The translations under genes and the position numbers were made by a program. The notes under the pieces are model-generated. The model made no database searches. It saw nothing but the letters and a program-made list of their open reading frames with translations, and was not told where the DNA came from. A stretch of 64,000 nt of DNA from an uncultured Pelagibacteraceae bacterium. GTDB lineage: Bacteria; Pseudomonadota; Alphaproteobacteria; Pelagibacterales; Pelagibacteraceae. Shown in pieces: positions 51,991-61,964 of the stretch (the stretch's first letter is position 1; every line of letters begins with the position of its first letter). The DNA is taken from assembly GCA_902551455.1 (NCBI GenBank), contig CACDDC010000004.1, positions 1 to 64,000 on the forward strand, read 5' to 3'.

Positions 51991-52915
51991 AATTTTACTT
52001 GCAGCCCCACGTGGGTTTTGTGCAGGCGTAGAGCGTGCCATAGAAATTGTAAAAAAAAGTATCAATAAATACGGAGCGCCGGTCTATGTCAGGCACGAAA
52101 TTGTTCACAATAAGCATGTGGTTGATGGTCTAAAAAAAATTGGTGCTATTTTTGTTGAAGAACTAGATGAAATAAAAGATAAAACTAGACCAGTAATTTT
52201 TTCTGCTCATGGAGTGCCAAAAAAAGTTCCTATTGAGGCTGAAAATTTTAAAATGGAATATGTGGATGCAACATGTCCACTTGTATCAAAAGTTCATAGG
52301 GAAGCTGAAAATTTAAATAAAAATGGATTACAAATTTTATTAATTGGCCACAAAAATCATCCTGAAGTTATAGGAACCATGGGTCAAATTCCTGAAGGTG
52401 AAATTGATCTTATTGAAAGTATTGATGATGTTAATAATTACCAAAATAAATCTAAAAAAAAATTAGCTTTTGTTACTCAAACAACTCTTTCAGTTGATGA
52501 TACAAAAGAAATCATATCAGCTTTAAAGAAAAAATTTCCAGAGATTAAAGAACCAAAAAAAGAAGATATTTGTTACGCAACAACAAATAGACAGTCTGCA
52601 GTAAAAAAAATTGCAAAAGAATGTGATATGTTTTTTGTAATTGGAAGCAGAAATTCATCAAACTCTTTAAGATTGGTAGAAGTTGCAAAAAATTCTGGAT
52701 GTTCGAATTCAAGATTAATTCATTCTGAAAGCCCGGTGCCCTTAGACGAAATTGAAAAATATAAAACCATAGGTATTTCATCGGGAGCATCTGCACCTGA
52801 AATATTGGTTGATAATTTTATAAATAATTTAAAAAAAAAATTTACAGTAGCAATAGAAGAAATAGAAATAGTTAAGGAAAATATAACATTTAAGATCCCA
52901 GGAAAATTAAACTAG
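51971..52915 (+). CDS. ispH: 4-hydroxy-3-methylbut-2-enyl diphosphate reductase
   Basis: APRGFCAGVERAIEIV, VRHEIVHNKHVV, DATCPLVSKVH, GSRNSSNSLRL. ATG at 51971 preferred over TTG at 51962. Confidence 0.96.
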   Translation: MKSKEIKILLAAPRGFCAGVERAIEIVKKSINKYGAPVYVRHEIVHNKHVVDGLKKIGAIFVEELDEIKDKTRPVIFSAHGVPKKVPIEAENFKMEYVDATCPLVSKVHREAENLNKNGLQILLIGHKNHPEVIGTMGQIPEGEIDLIESIDDVNNYQNKSKKKLAFVTQTTLSVDDTKEIISALKKKFPEIKEPKKEDICYATTNRQSAVKKIAKECDMFFVIGSRNSSNSLRLVEVAKNSGCSNSRLIHSESPVPLDEIEKYKTIGISSGASAPEILVDNFINNLKKKFTVAIEEIEIVKENITFKIPGKLN

Positions 52916-53884
52916 ATGGCAATTTATACAAAAATTTCTTCAAAGGATATTTTATTAATTGAGAAAAAGTACAATTTAGGAAAAATAATTTACTTTAAAG
53001 GTATTAAAAAAGGAATAGAAAATACTAATTATCTTTTGAAAACACAAAACAAAAAATTCATACTGACTCTTTTTGAAAAAAGAGTTAAAAAAAAAGATTT
53101 ACCTTACTTTATGAATTTAATGGACAGGTTAAGTGAATATAAAATTAACTGTCCAAAGCCTCAAAGAAATAAAAAAGGAAGTTTTTTGATAAAAGTTAAA
53201 AATAAAACTGCGTCCATTGTTTCTTTTGTTGAAGGAAAAGATAAGTTAAAATTAAACCCAAAGAACTGTTACGAAATTGGCAAAAATATAGCTAAATTTC
53301 ACATGGCATCAAAAAAAATAAAACTTTATAGAAAAAATTCTTTATCATTAAAGGAATGGCCAAAACTGTTAAATAAAATTGGAAATAAATCTAAAATTAT
53401 AAACCCAAATTTAAATGGTTTAATGAAAAATATTTTCTTAAAAATAAAAAATAGATGGCCAAAAAATTTACCTTATGGAATTATTCATGCCGATTTGTTT
53501 ATCGATAATATTTTTTTTAAGAAAAATAAATTTCATGGATATATAGATTTCTATTTTGCGTGTAATGATTTTTTAATGTATGAAATTGCTATTTGTATAA
53601 ACGCATTATGTTTTGACAAAAAAAATAATAAATTTATATTTAATAAGAAAAAATCATCAAATCTTATTAAGGGTTATTCAAAAATAAGAAAATTCTCTGA
53701 TAAAGAAAAAAAATCTTTAAATATCTTGTGTGAAGGTGCGGCTCTTAGATATTTATTGACTAGAACCTATGATTACTTAAATACTCCAAAAAATGCTGTT
53801 ATTAAAATAAAGAATCCGAGAGAATACATTCAAAAACTTAAAGTACATAATAACTTTAGCAATTTTAAAAATTATTATAATTAA
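52916..53884 (+). CDS. thrB: Homoserine kinase (ThrB, APH-type)
   Basis: GIENTNYLLKTQNKKFILTLFEKR, GIIHADLFIDNIFFKKNKFHGYIDFYFACNDFLMYEIAICINALCF. Confidence 0.9.
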   Translation: MAIYTKISSKDILLIEKKYNLGKIIYFKGIKKGIENTNYLLKTQNKKFILTLFEKRVKKKDLPYFMNLMDRLSEYKINCPKPQRNKKGSFLIKVKNKTASIVSFVEGKDKLKLNPKNCYEIGKNIAKFHMASKKIKLYRKNSLSLKEWPKLLNKIGNKSKIINPNLNGLMKNIFLKIKNRWPKNLPYGIIHADLFIDNIFFKKNKFHGYIDFYFACNDFLMYEIAICINALCFDKKNNKFIFNKKKSSNLIKGYSKIRKFSDKEKKSLNILCEGAALRYLLTRTYDYLNTPKNAVIKIKNPREYIQKLKVHNNFSNFKNYYN

Positions 53885-54307
53885 ATGATTAAGATTTATA
53901 CTGATGGTTCTTGTTTAGAAAATCCAGGAAATGGTGGATGGGCAGCAATAATTATTGATGATGGAAAAAAGATTCAAATAAAAGGAAGTAAAAAAAATAC
54001 TACAAATAATCAAATGGAGTTACTTGCTCCAATTGAAGCTTTAAAGAAAATTCCTAAAGGTAGTGTAGTTCAAATTTTCACAGACTCTAAATATGTAAAA
54101 TCAGGAATAACAGAGTGGATATATAATTGGAAAAAAAATGGATGGAAAACTGCAGACAAGCAACCAGTTAAAAATAAAGAACTTTGGGAAGAGTTAGATC
54201 TTTTGGCTAATGAATTTGAAATAAGTTGGAATTGGGTAAAAGCACATTCAACAGATGAATTAAATAATGAAGTCGATTTAATTGCTAGAGAAGCTGCAAA
54301 TTTATAA
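53885..54307 (+). CDS. rnhA: Ribonuclease HI
   Basis: IYTDGSCLENPGNGGWAAI, TTNNQMELLAPIEAL, IFTDSKYVKSGI, VKAHSTDELNNEVDLIAREA. Confidence 0.96.
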   Translation: MIKIYTDGSCLENPGNGGWAAIIIDDGKKIQIKGSKKNTTNNQMELLAPIEALKKIPKGSVVQIFTDSKYVKSGITEWIYNWKKNGWKTADKQPVKNKELWEELDLLANEFEISWNWVKAHSTDELNNEVDLIAREAANL

Positions 54308-54309
54308 TT

Positions 54310-54564
54310 ATGAATAAAGAAGATGTTGAAGAAAATGAAAAAAAAGAAGTAGACCCAAAAATCCAAGAAGAAATAATTCAAGGATTAAAACGCTCTATAA
54401 AAAAACATGAAAAGGAAGAAAAAATAGTTTTTGGAATTGCAGCATTTATTGTTTTAATTCCATTAGCTATTATATTTTTAGCAATTATATTGGCATTATT
54501 TTTTTATCCTGAAATAGTTTGGATGTTTATACGGATAGCTTTTACCAAAATATTCGGTAATTAA
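54310..54564 (+). CDS. Small membrane protein, unknown function
   Basis: 84 aa with acidic/coiled N-terminus and hydrophobic C-terminal half (IVFGIAAFIVLIPLAIIFLAIILALFFYPEI); directly after rnhA. Confidence 0.6.
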   Translation: MNKEDVEENEKKEVDPKIQEEIIQGLKRSIKKHEKEEKIVFGIAAFIVLIPLAIIFLAIILALFFYPEIVWMFIRIAFTKIFGN

Positions 54565-55181
54565 TTTTTCCTATTGTTTGATTTTTTTTGGTATTCATCA
54601 AATGCTTTGAACAATAAATCGAGATTATCAGATTCGGTTTTAATCCAATCATTATCTACAATTTTTTTAAATTCTTTTTTACGCTCCACTTCATCTTTTG
54701 AACCATTTATTACATAAAAGCCTAAAGTATTATATTTAAGTATTTTTAGAGCTTCTTTATTTATTTTATCATCGCGCTCTTCCAGTACATCATAGTCATT
54801 TCCAAACCAGAATTTATTAAAATCATCAAGCAAAGCAGGATCATAACAATCTAGATAAGTCATATAATACGTTAGTAAATAATAAATTCGATCTGATTCT
54901 ATAAGATTAAAATCTAAATTTTTTTCAAAATTCCAAGGATGAACTTTTTTTTCTATGCTTTCTTTAAAATGATTAAATAGTTGGTTTCCATCTTCTTCAG
55001 AAATATCTTCATCAAAACATTCGGGCAAAAAATGTTTTTCTATCGAAGAAAAATAATCATCTTTAGACATCTCTTGCTTATTTTTGGTATTATCAACCAC
55101 TAAGGTTGGCTCTTGTTTGTTGATTTCTTTACTCTTGATATCAAATAACCTGTTAATTAAATCTTTTAGAATACGTAGCAC
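54561..55181 (-). CDS. Conserved hypothetical acidic protein
   Basis: 206-aa ORF without recognised motifs; preceded by a promoter-like TTGACA element. Confidence 0.6.
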   Translation of the reverse strand: MLRILKDLINRLFDIKSKEINKQEPTLVVDNTKNKQEMSKDDYFSSIEKHFLPECFDEDISEEDGNQLFNHFKESIEKKVHPWNFEKNLDFNLIESDRIYYLLTYYMTYLDCYDPALLDDFNKFWFGNDYDVLEERDDKINKEALKILKYNTLGFYVINGSKDEVERKKEFKKIVDNDWIKTESDNLDLLFKAFDEYQKKSNNRKN

Positions 55182-55252
55182 TTTATTTTATTTTTGGAGA
55201 ATCCTTTATACATCATTTAACTTGATCAAAACAGTTTTAAATTTTTTTTTGG

Positions 55253-55280
55253 GTTAGATGGTGTTAATTAGAAATGTCAA
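55253..55280 (-). promoter_or_regulatory. Possible sigma-70 promoter for the 206-aa gene
   Basis: On the minus strand TTGACA (55280-55275), 16-nt spacer, TCTAAC (55258-55253) in an unusually long intergenic gap. Confidence 0.35.
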
Positions 55281-55314
55281 ATAGTTTTTAATATTTTTTC
55301 AAAAATTTATTTTT

Positions 55315-56685
55315 TTACTTGACATTGCTTTTAACAAAGTTTTTTACATCCTCTGTGCTGTTTTTTAATACTTGAAAGTTTTCTTTTTTATTAAGTACAT
55401 GCTGAAGTTCTTTTGGTAATTTTTCATGCTTATTTATTGCATTTTTTGTAGCATCTGGGAATTTGCATGGATGTGCAGTTGATAAAACTACACAATCATT
55501 AAAAGATAGTTTTTTTGCAGCCCCTACTCCAACCGCTGTATGTGGATCTAATATAATATTATTTTCTTCATAATTTTTTTTAATAATGTCCAAAGTTTCT
55601 TGTTCATTACAACTTTCAGATAAAAAATCCTTTTGAATTATATCTAAATTGTTCTTTTCAATTTGATAAGAATTTTGCTTAACTTTTTTCATAATTTCTG
55701 CTGTTTTTTCAGAGTCAGAATTATTTACATAATAAATTAATCTTTCAAAATTACTTGCTAATTGAATATCCATACTAGGTGACAATGTTTCTTTAACTAC
55801 TTTTGAAACATAATCTCCTTTTGAAATTGCTCTATGCAAAATATCATTTTCGTTTGTTGCTACAATTAATTTATTAATTGGTAATCCCATTTTCTTTGCA
55901 ATATAACCTGCAAAAACATCACCGAAGTTACCTGTTGGAACTGAAAAAGAAATATTTTCTTTGCCTAGTTTAAAATATGAGTAAAAATAATACACTGCTT
56001 GAGCAATAATTCTTGCCCAATTTATTGAGTTTACTCCTGACATATTTATAGATTTAGAAAACTCTAGATCAGAAAACATTTGTTTTACAATATTTTGACA
56101 ATCATCAAAATTTCCATCTATAGCAATATTGAAAACATTTTTTTCTTCAACGGTAGTCATAATTTTTCTTTGTACAGGAGAAATTTTATTATTTGGGTGT
56201 AAGACAAATATATTTAAATTAGATTTTCCTTTAATCGCATTAATAGCTGCTCCGCCAGTATCTCCGGAAGTTGCAACAACTATATTTATTTTTTTGTCAT
56301 TTTTGCTTAGATAATATTCATACAAATTTCCAATGAATTGCATTGCAATATCTTTAAAAGCTAATGTCGGACCGTGAAATAGTTCTAACAATTTTATTTC
56401 TCCAATTTTCGAAATTTTAACTACTTCTTTTTCTCTAAATGTTGAGTATGATTTTTTCATTAATGATGAAAGTTCTTCTTTTTTTATAAAATCTGAAGAA
56501 AATAGATTTATTATTTCAGTAGATAAATCGTTATAATTTAAATTTTTAAGCTCTGATAACTCTTCGGAGTTATACTTTTTTAATGATTTTGGAACATAAA
56601 GACCCCCATCATCAGCCAGGCCTTTTATAAAAACGTCTTCAAAATTTAATTCTTTGCTATTATTTCTAGTACTTATGTATTTCAT
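55315..56685 (-). CDS. thrC: Threonine synthase
   Basis: ELFHGPTLAFKDIAMQF, VVATSGDTGGAAINAIKG, VPTGNFGDVFAGYIAKKMGLP. Internal ATG (MKYISTRNN) preferred start. Confidence 0.95.
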   Translation of the reverse strand: MKYISTRNNSKELNFEDVFIKGLADDGGLYVPKSLKKYNSEELSELKNLNYNDLSTEIINLFSSDFIKKEELSSLMKKSYSTFREKEVVKISKIGEIKLLELFHGPTLAFKDIAMQFIGNLYEYYLSKNDKKINIVVATSGDTGGAAINAIKGKSNLNIFVLHPNNKISPVQRKIMTTVEEKNVFNIAIDGNFDDCQNIVKQMFSDLEFSKSINMSGVNSINWARIIAQAVYYFYSYFKLGKENISFSVPTGNFGDVFAGYIAKKMGLPINKLIVATNENDILHRAISKGDYVSKVVKETLSPSMDIQLASNFERLIYYVNNSDSEKTAEIMKKVKQNSYQIEKNNLDIIQKDFLSESCNEQETLDIIKKNYEENNIILDPHTAVGVGAAKKLSFNDCVVLSTAHPCKFPDATKNAINKHEKLPKELQHVLNKKENFQVLKNSTEDVKNFVKSNVK

Positions 56686-56724
56686 TAAATTTACTGATAC
56701 TCCCAATTGAATTGGGTAGCAATA

Positions 56725-57636
56725 TTAAAATGAATGATCTATTAAGAATAATAAAAATATCAAAAAAAGATAGAAAATTGAATATCCAAATACTTTTTTT
56801 GCTATTTTTGAGTCAAATTTATTTTTTTTAAACTTATATAAATCATAACAAATAAAATTATAATAAATAGTAAGAATCATTGCAGGTATTAAATATATTA
56901 ATCCACTAAATTTAAAAAAATAAGGTAAATAAATTAGAGGCAACATAATTAAAGAATACAAAAGAATATGAATTTTAGTTTTTTCAATTCCTGAATAAAT
57001 TGGCATCATAGGAACATTTGCTTTTTTATAGTCGTCTGCTTTATATAAGCTTAAAGCCCAGAAATGAGATGGAGTCCAAAAAAATATGATTAAAAATAAT
57101 AAAATTGGTTCTAGGGATACAGAATTTGTCGATATAGTCCATCCTATAATTGGAGGTAAAGCTCCAGCTGCTCCTCCTATAACAATATTTTGAGGTGTTT
57201 TTCTTTTTAACCAAATTGTATACACAAAAAGATAGAACAAAATGGTAGATAGTAGCAAAATTGCAGACAAAGTATTTGAAAAATAATTTAATCCAATCAC
57301 AGAAATAATTGTAAGAAATATTCCATAAGCAAGTGCATTATTTTTGCTAATTTTTCCTGTTGGTATTGGTCTTAAACATGTTCTTGTCATTAATGCATCT
57401 ATATCGGAATCATACCACATATTTAAACATGCTGATGCTCCTGCTCCTATTGCTACTAAAAAAATACTAGCAATCGCATTAAAGGTTTCCAAACTTGGAT
57501 TTGATATTAAGTAACCAACACCACAAGTAAAGATAACTAAAGACATTACCCTTGGTTTCATTAATGTTAAGAAAGATTTTATATACGATTGAATATTTAT
57601 CTTGCTTGATCTAGATTTTAAAATATTTGTAGACAC
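56725..57636 (-). CDS. ctaB: Protoheme IX farnesyltransferase
   Basis: LMKPRVMSLVIFTCGVGYL, NMWYDSDIDALMTRTCLRPIPTGKIS. Confidence 0.95.
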   Translation of the reverse strand: MSTNILKSRSSKINIQSYIKSFLTLMKPRVMSLVIFTCGVGYLISNPSLETFNAIASIFLVAIGAGASACLNMWYDSDIDALMTRTCLRPIPTGKISKNNALAYGIFLTIISVIGLNYFSNTLSAILLLSTILFYLFVYTIWLKRKTPQNIVIGGAAGALPPIIGWTISTNSVSLEPILLFLIIFFWTPSHFWALSLYKADDYKKANVPMMPIYSGIEKTKIHILLYSLIMLPLIYLPYFFKFSGLIYLIPAMILTIYYNFICYDLYKFKKNKFDSKIAKKVFGYSIFYLFLIFLLFLIDHSF

Positions 57637-57638
57637 TA

Positions 57639-57902
57639 TTAATCGACATTCATTGATACAAAAACTACAAGAATAATAATTCCAATTATAAGAATGTGAT
57701 TACCAAGATCAAAAATACCAACTTTACTATTTTTTTTATCTATTAACTTTCTTGACAAAGGAAGATTATCATAAGGATTTATTTTAATTTTTGGTCCGCT
57801 TTCTTTTTCGTTTTGAATTTTTATAGAAAATCCAAACCATGTTACATAAATAAAAAAAAGGAAGAAAATTAAAAATCCAGCTAATATATCATATCCGTCC
57901 AT
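57639..57902 (-). CDS. Small two-TM protein in cox operon, unknown function
   Basis: 87 aa, two hydrophobic segments; between ctaB and the subunit IV-like gene. Confidence 0.65.
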   Translation of the reverse strand: MDGYDILAGFLIFFLFFIYVTWFGFSIKIQNEKESGPKIKINPYDNLPLSRKLIDKKNSKVGIFDLGNHILIIGIIILVVFVSMNVD

Positions 57903-57905
57903 AAT

Positions 57906-58241
57906 TTATCCTCCAACAAAAAAATAAAATAGTCTAGAGAAAAGAGTATACTTTCCTTCGGCTACCATTAGAGCCACAAAGCATGCGATGGCTGTCATCG
58001 GCCATAGCAATACATTTACTAAAGCATATCTTTCCCAGAACAAATGCATAAAAAATGCCATAATTAATCCAGCTTTTAAAAACATAAAGAATAGTATTAA
58101 AGACCATCTAAGCAATCCTTGAAATTGATACCAGTCAACCATGTATGAAAAAAAACTAAGAACAAATAACAATCCCCAAATCCATAGATAAATACCTATC
58201 TTATGTGTTGATGTCTGTTCCTTTTTTTTTGTATCTTCCAT
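57906..58241 (-). CDS. Cytochrome c oxidase subunit IV-like protein
   Basis: Three hydrophobic segments with RWSLILFFMFLKAGLIMAFFMHL, typical of prokaryotic COX IV/CyoD-like proteins. Confidence 0.75.
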   Translation of the reverse strand: MEDTKKKEQTSTHKIGIYLWIWGLLFVLSFFSYMVDWYQFQGLLRWSLILFFMFLKAGLIMAFFMHLFWERYALVNVLLWPMTAIACFVALMVAEGKYTLFSRLFYFFVGG

Positions 58242-58251
58242 AGTCTTTAAA

Positions 58252-58962
58252 TTACCATAAATAAAAAAATGCGAAAATGAATACCCACACTAAATCAACA
58301 AAGTGCCAATATAAGCCTAATATTTCAATTTCTACATAGTCACCTTTCATTGTAGTAAACCATCCTCTTTTTTGTTCGTCATAGTGACCCGCGAAAACTT
58401 TATAAGCATAAATAAATAAGAAAATTACTCCTATAGATACATGCGTTCCATGAAAACCTGTTATCATAAAAAAGAAAGATCCAAATTGTGGAGCTCCAAA
58501 TGGATTTTCCCAAGGCCTAACTCCTTCGTGAATTAACTTAGACCATTCGAAAGCTTGCATACCTACAAAAGTTAATCCACCTATTGCTGTAGCCAATACA
58601 AGCCAACCACACATTTTTCTATTTCTTTCATAGCCATACTTAACTGCTAGCGCCATAGTTCCACTACTTGTAATTAAAACAAAAGTCATAATTGCAATTA
58701 ACAATAAAGGAACTGGAACACCAAATGCATCTAAAGCAAATACCTCGCTTGGGTTAGGCCATTCAACTGGAGTTGATGCTCTACCCTTCATATATGAAAT
58801 TAAAAAGCAGCTAAATACAAATGTGTCACTTAACAAAAAAATCCACATCATTGCTTTTCCCCAATGTACACCTTTAAACATTGTCTGGTCTGACCCAGTA
58901 TCTTTGGCCATCCCTTTAAACCCTGGTTTAAATTCGTAATCTACTATTTTTTGTTCAGACAT
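58252..58962 (-). CDS. Cytochrome c oxidase subunit III
   Basis: Multi-TM with MITGFHGTHVSIGVIFLFIYAY and ILGLYWHFVDLVWVFIFAFFYLW. Confidence 0.93.
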   Translation of the reverse strand: MSEQKIVDYEFKPGFKGMAKDTGSDQTMFKGVHWGKAMMWIFLLSDTFVFSCFLISYMKGRASTPVEWPNPSEVFALDAFGVPVPLLLIAIMTFVLITSSGTMALAVKYGYERNRKMCGWLVLATAIGGLTFVGMQAFEWSKLIHEGVRPWENPFGAPQFGSFFFMITGFHGTHVSIGVIFLFIYAYKVFAGHYDEQKRGWFTTMKGDYVEIEILGLYWHFVDLVWVFIFAFFYLW

Positions 58963-58970
58963 TATTAAAT

Positions 58971-60809
58971 TTATGTTTTTTCAACCTCTGTATCTACGAC
59001 TGCACTTGGTGGTGTAGTTTGAGGCATAAAATCTTCTTTTGATCCTGGTACACTATAATCATAAGGCCACCTGTGTACTACAGGAAGTCTATCACCAAAA
59101 TTACCGTGCTCAGGAGGAACGGTTGATGTAAACCATTCTAACGAATTCGCTTTCCAAGGATTTTTCCCTGCTCGCTCTCCCTCTTTCAAACTTTTTATAA
59201 TATTATAAATCAATATAAACTGTGCAGCTCCTACTATAAAAGCTGCTAGACTTATAAATTCGTTCATACCCACTGCTGAAGTCATGTAAGGGCTATCGTA
59301 CATTTCAAAATATCTTCTAGGAACTCCAATAAAGCCTAGATAGTGCATTGGAAAATAAATTGAATAAGCGCCCAAGAAAGTTAACCAAAAGTGCCATTTT
59401 CCTAAACCTTCATCTAACATTCTGCCTGCAACTAATGGAAACCAGTGATAAACTGCTCCCATTATTACCATAAGTGGAGCAATACCCATCACCATATGAA
59501 AGTGAGCAATTACGAAATATGTGTCTGACAATGGAACATCTACTGTTACATTGCCTAAAAAAATTCCTGTTATACCACCATTTACAAATGTTACAATAAA
59601 ACCTAGACACCATAGCATAACAGTGTTCAGCCTAATATTTCCTCTCCAAAGAGTTAGTATCCAATTATAAACTTTCATAGCAGTTGGGACAGCTATGATT
59701 AGAGTTGTAGTAGCAAAGAAAAACCCAAACCATGGATTCATTCCGCTAACATACATGTGGTGAGCCCAAACAAAAAAACTAAGAGCTCCAATACCTACAA
59801 TGGCCCAAACCATCATTCTATAACCAAATATATTTTTTCTAGAGTGAACAGATATTAAATCAGATACAATTCCAAAAGCTGGTAATGCAACTATATAAAC
59901 TTCAGGGTGACCAAAAAACCAGAATAAATGTTGGAAAAGAATAGGACTTCCTCCTCCGTATTCTAATACTTCGCCTGCTTTTAATATTGTGGGCATAAAG
60001 AAACTTGTTCCTAAAACCTTGTCTAATGTCATCATTATTGAGCTTACTAAAAGTGCAGGAAAAGCTAACATTGCTAATACTGTTGCTGTAAAAATACCCC
60101 AAACGGTTAATGGCATTCTCATCAACGTCATTCCTCTTGTACGAGCTTGCAAAACAGTAATTAAATAATTTAAACCACCCATTGTAAATCCAATTACAAA
60201 TAGAGATAAAGAAATTAACATTAAGAGTATTCCCATACCTGATCCTGGAGTTCCTTCTAAAATAGCTTGTGGAGGATAAAGTGTCCATCCCGAACCTGTT
60301 GGTCCACCTGGAACAAAAAAACTAGCCATTAAAACTCCGACTGCAACAAAAAACATCCAGTAACTAACCATATTAACATATGGAAAAACCATATCTCTTG
60401 CTCCAACCATTAATGGAATAAGATAATTACCAAAACCTCCAAGAAAAAGTGCTGTTAAAAAATAAACAACCATTATCATTCCGTGCATAGTAACGAATTG
60501 GTAGTAGTGTTCGGCTGTCATAAAGCCTGCTAATCCTGGAAAACCTAATTGTAAACGCATCAACCAAGAAAGAATAAGACCAATTATACCTGTAAATACT
60601 GCCGTAAGAAAATATTGTACTCCAATAACTTTAGCATCCTGACAAAAAACCCATTTAGTAATAAAACTATGTCCATGGTATAAATCTTGATCAGGTATCT
60701 CTGCAGGTCTTACGTAATCCATATCAGGTGTTACGCCTGCACCTCCACCAGAAATAGTTTCTGAGGACTGAGCCTGTATTGTTTTATTATTGTTAAAATC
60801 TTCTGACAT
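58971..60809 (-). CDS. Cytochrome c oxidase subunit I
   Basis: HGMIMVVYFLTALFLGGFGNYLIPLMVGARDM, FWFFGHPEVYIVALPAFGIVSDLI, DTYFVIAHFHMVMG. Confidence 0.97.
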   Translation of the reverse strand: MSEDFNNNKTIQAQSSETISGGGAGVTPDMDYVRPAEIPDQDLYHGHSFITKWVFCQDAKVIGVQYFLTAVFTGIIGLILSWLMRLQLGFPGLAGFMTAEHYYQFVTMHGMIMVVYFLTALFLGGFGNYLIPLMVGARDMVFPYVNMVSYWMFFVAVGVLMASFFVPGGPTGSGWTLYPPQAILEGTPGSGMGILLMLISLSLFVIGFTMGGLNYLITVLQARTRGMTLMRMPLTVWGIFTATVLAMLAFPALLVSSIMMTLDKVLGTSFFMPTILKAGEVLEYGGGSPILFQHLFWFFGHPEVYIVALPAFGIVSDLISVHSRKNIFGYRMMVWAIVGIGALSFFVWAHHMYVSGMNPWFGFFFATTTLIIAVPTAMKVYNWILTLWRGNIRLNTVMLWCLGFIVTFVNGGITGIFLGNVTVDVPLSDTYFVIAHFHMVMGIAPLMVIMGAVYHWFPLVAGRMLDEGLGKWHFWLTFLGAYSIYFPMHYLGFIGVPRRYFEMYDSPYMTSAVGMNEFISLAAFIVGAAQFILIYNIIKSLKEGERAGKNPWKANSLEWFTSTVPPEHGNFGDRLPVVHRWPYDYSVPGSKEDFMPQTTPPSAVVDTEVEKT

Positions 60810-60848
60810 TAATTCACTACTTTATATATATATTTTTAACCATTTAAA

Positions 60849-61685
60849 TTACTTTTTTACCAGTCTTTTTTCTTTAAATTCAATTACTTTTTGCTTTGCT
60901 ATCAATTCTGAGAAAGTTTCCTGTTCACCCAACCATTGATTATACTCCTGTTCATCTTGAACGATAACTCCACCTCTCATAGCATAATGCCCTACGCCAC
61001 AATACTCAGCGCATAAAACTTCATACTCTCCAATCTTATTAGGTTCAAACCAATAGTAAGTTACAACTCCTGGAACAGCATCCATTTTCGCTCTAAATTG
61101 AGGAACATACCAGTTGTGAAGAACATCTACGGATCTTAATAAAATTTTTACAGGTCTATTATTTTTTAAATTTATAACATCTGATTGTATTAAAACATCA
61201 TCTTTTCCATAAGGGTCGTCTAAATTTATTCCAAAAGGATTATTATCATTTATATTTTGAACTTGTGTTGTTCCTAATTTTTTATCTTCACCCGGCAATC
61301 TGTATTGCCATCCCCATTGCCATGCCATAACATCTATTTCAATCGCATTTTTTGGAACATTAACATATTGATTCCATACAATTAATCCTGGGGCCAAAAG
61401 TGCGGCAACTCCTAAAGTTGTGGCCCAAGTAAGTATTCTTTCTAATTTTTTATCTTCTGGCTTGTATTCTGCTTTACGATCTTCTTTGTAAGAAAATTTA
61501 AAAACACAATAAACCATAAACAAACACACAGCTACAAATACACCACCTCCAACCCAAAATGTCAGGGTAATTGTATCATCCATTGATTTCCAATTTGAAG
61601 CTATATCGGTCCAATACCATGGTGTGAAAATATGGAATAATACAGAACCAAGGATAACTAAAAAAAATATAATTCCTGCGTGCAT
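60849..61685 (-). CDS. Cytochrome c oxidase subunit II
   Basis: Two N-terminal TMs, WQWGWQYRLP, CuA motif CAEYCGVGHYAM. Confidence 0.95.
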   Translation of the reverse strand: MHAGIIFFLVILGSVLFHIFTPWYWTDIASNWKSMDDTITLTFWVGGGVFVAVCLFMVYCVFKFSYKEDRKAEYKPEDKKLERILTWATTLGVAALLAPGLIVWNQYVNVPKNAIEIDVMAWQWGWQYRLPGEDKKLGTTQVQNINDNNPFGINLDDPYGKDDVLIQSDVINLKNNRPVKILLRSVDVLHNWYVPQFRAKMDAVPGVVTYYWFEPNKIGEYEVLCAEYCGVGHYAMRGGVIVQDEQEYNQWLGEQETFSELIAKQKVIEFKEKRLVKK

Positions 61686-61772
61686 AGAGCTTATATAGAA
61701 TAATAATACTATAAATACCTATGACAAAATGTCATAAATTAATCTTAAATAAACCAATATATTCAACATATT

Positions 61773-61964
61773 ATGCTTAGTAAATTTGGAATTTTAATTG
61801 CAATACTCGTTTTAGTTTTACTATTTTTTATTGTGATATCTTTTGGGGCTGGAGCATTTTCAAAAAAAGAAACAAAACCTGAAACTAAAAAATATTTAAA
61901 ATCTGTAAATATATTATTAATTTTAATAGCGGTTGTAGGTACTATTTTAGTATTATTTCTTTAA
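61773..61964 (+). CDS. Small two-TM membrane protein
   Basis: 63 aa, hydrophobic-charged-hydrophobic; divergent from cox2, ends in a stop overlap with the next gene. Confidence 0.55.
   Translation: MLSKFGILIAILVLVLLFFIVISFGAGAFSKKETKPETKKYLKSVNILLILIAVVGTILVLFL

Noticed and set aside
59410-60288. Antisense-frame ORFs (67 and 128 aa, same strand as cox1 but different frame)
   Set aside because: Alternate-frame shadows of cox1; composition (Ser/Asn/Cys/Arg-rich) not protein-like.
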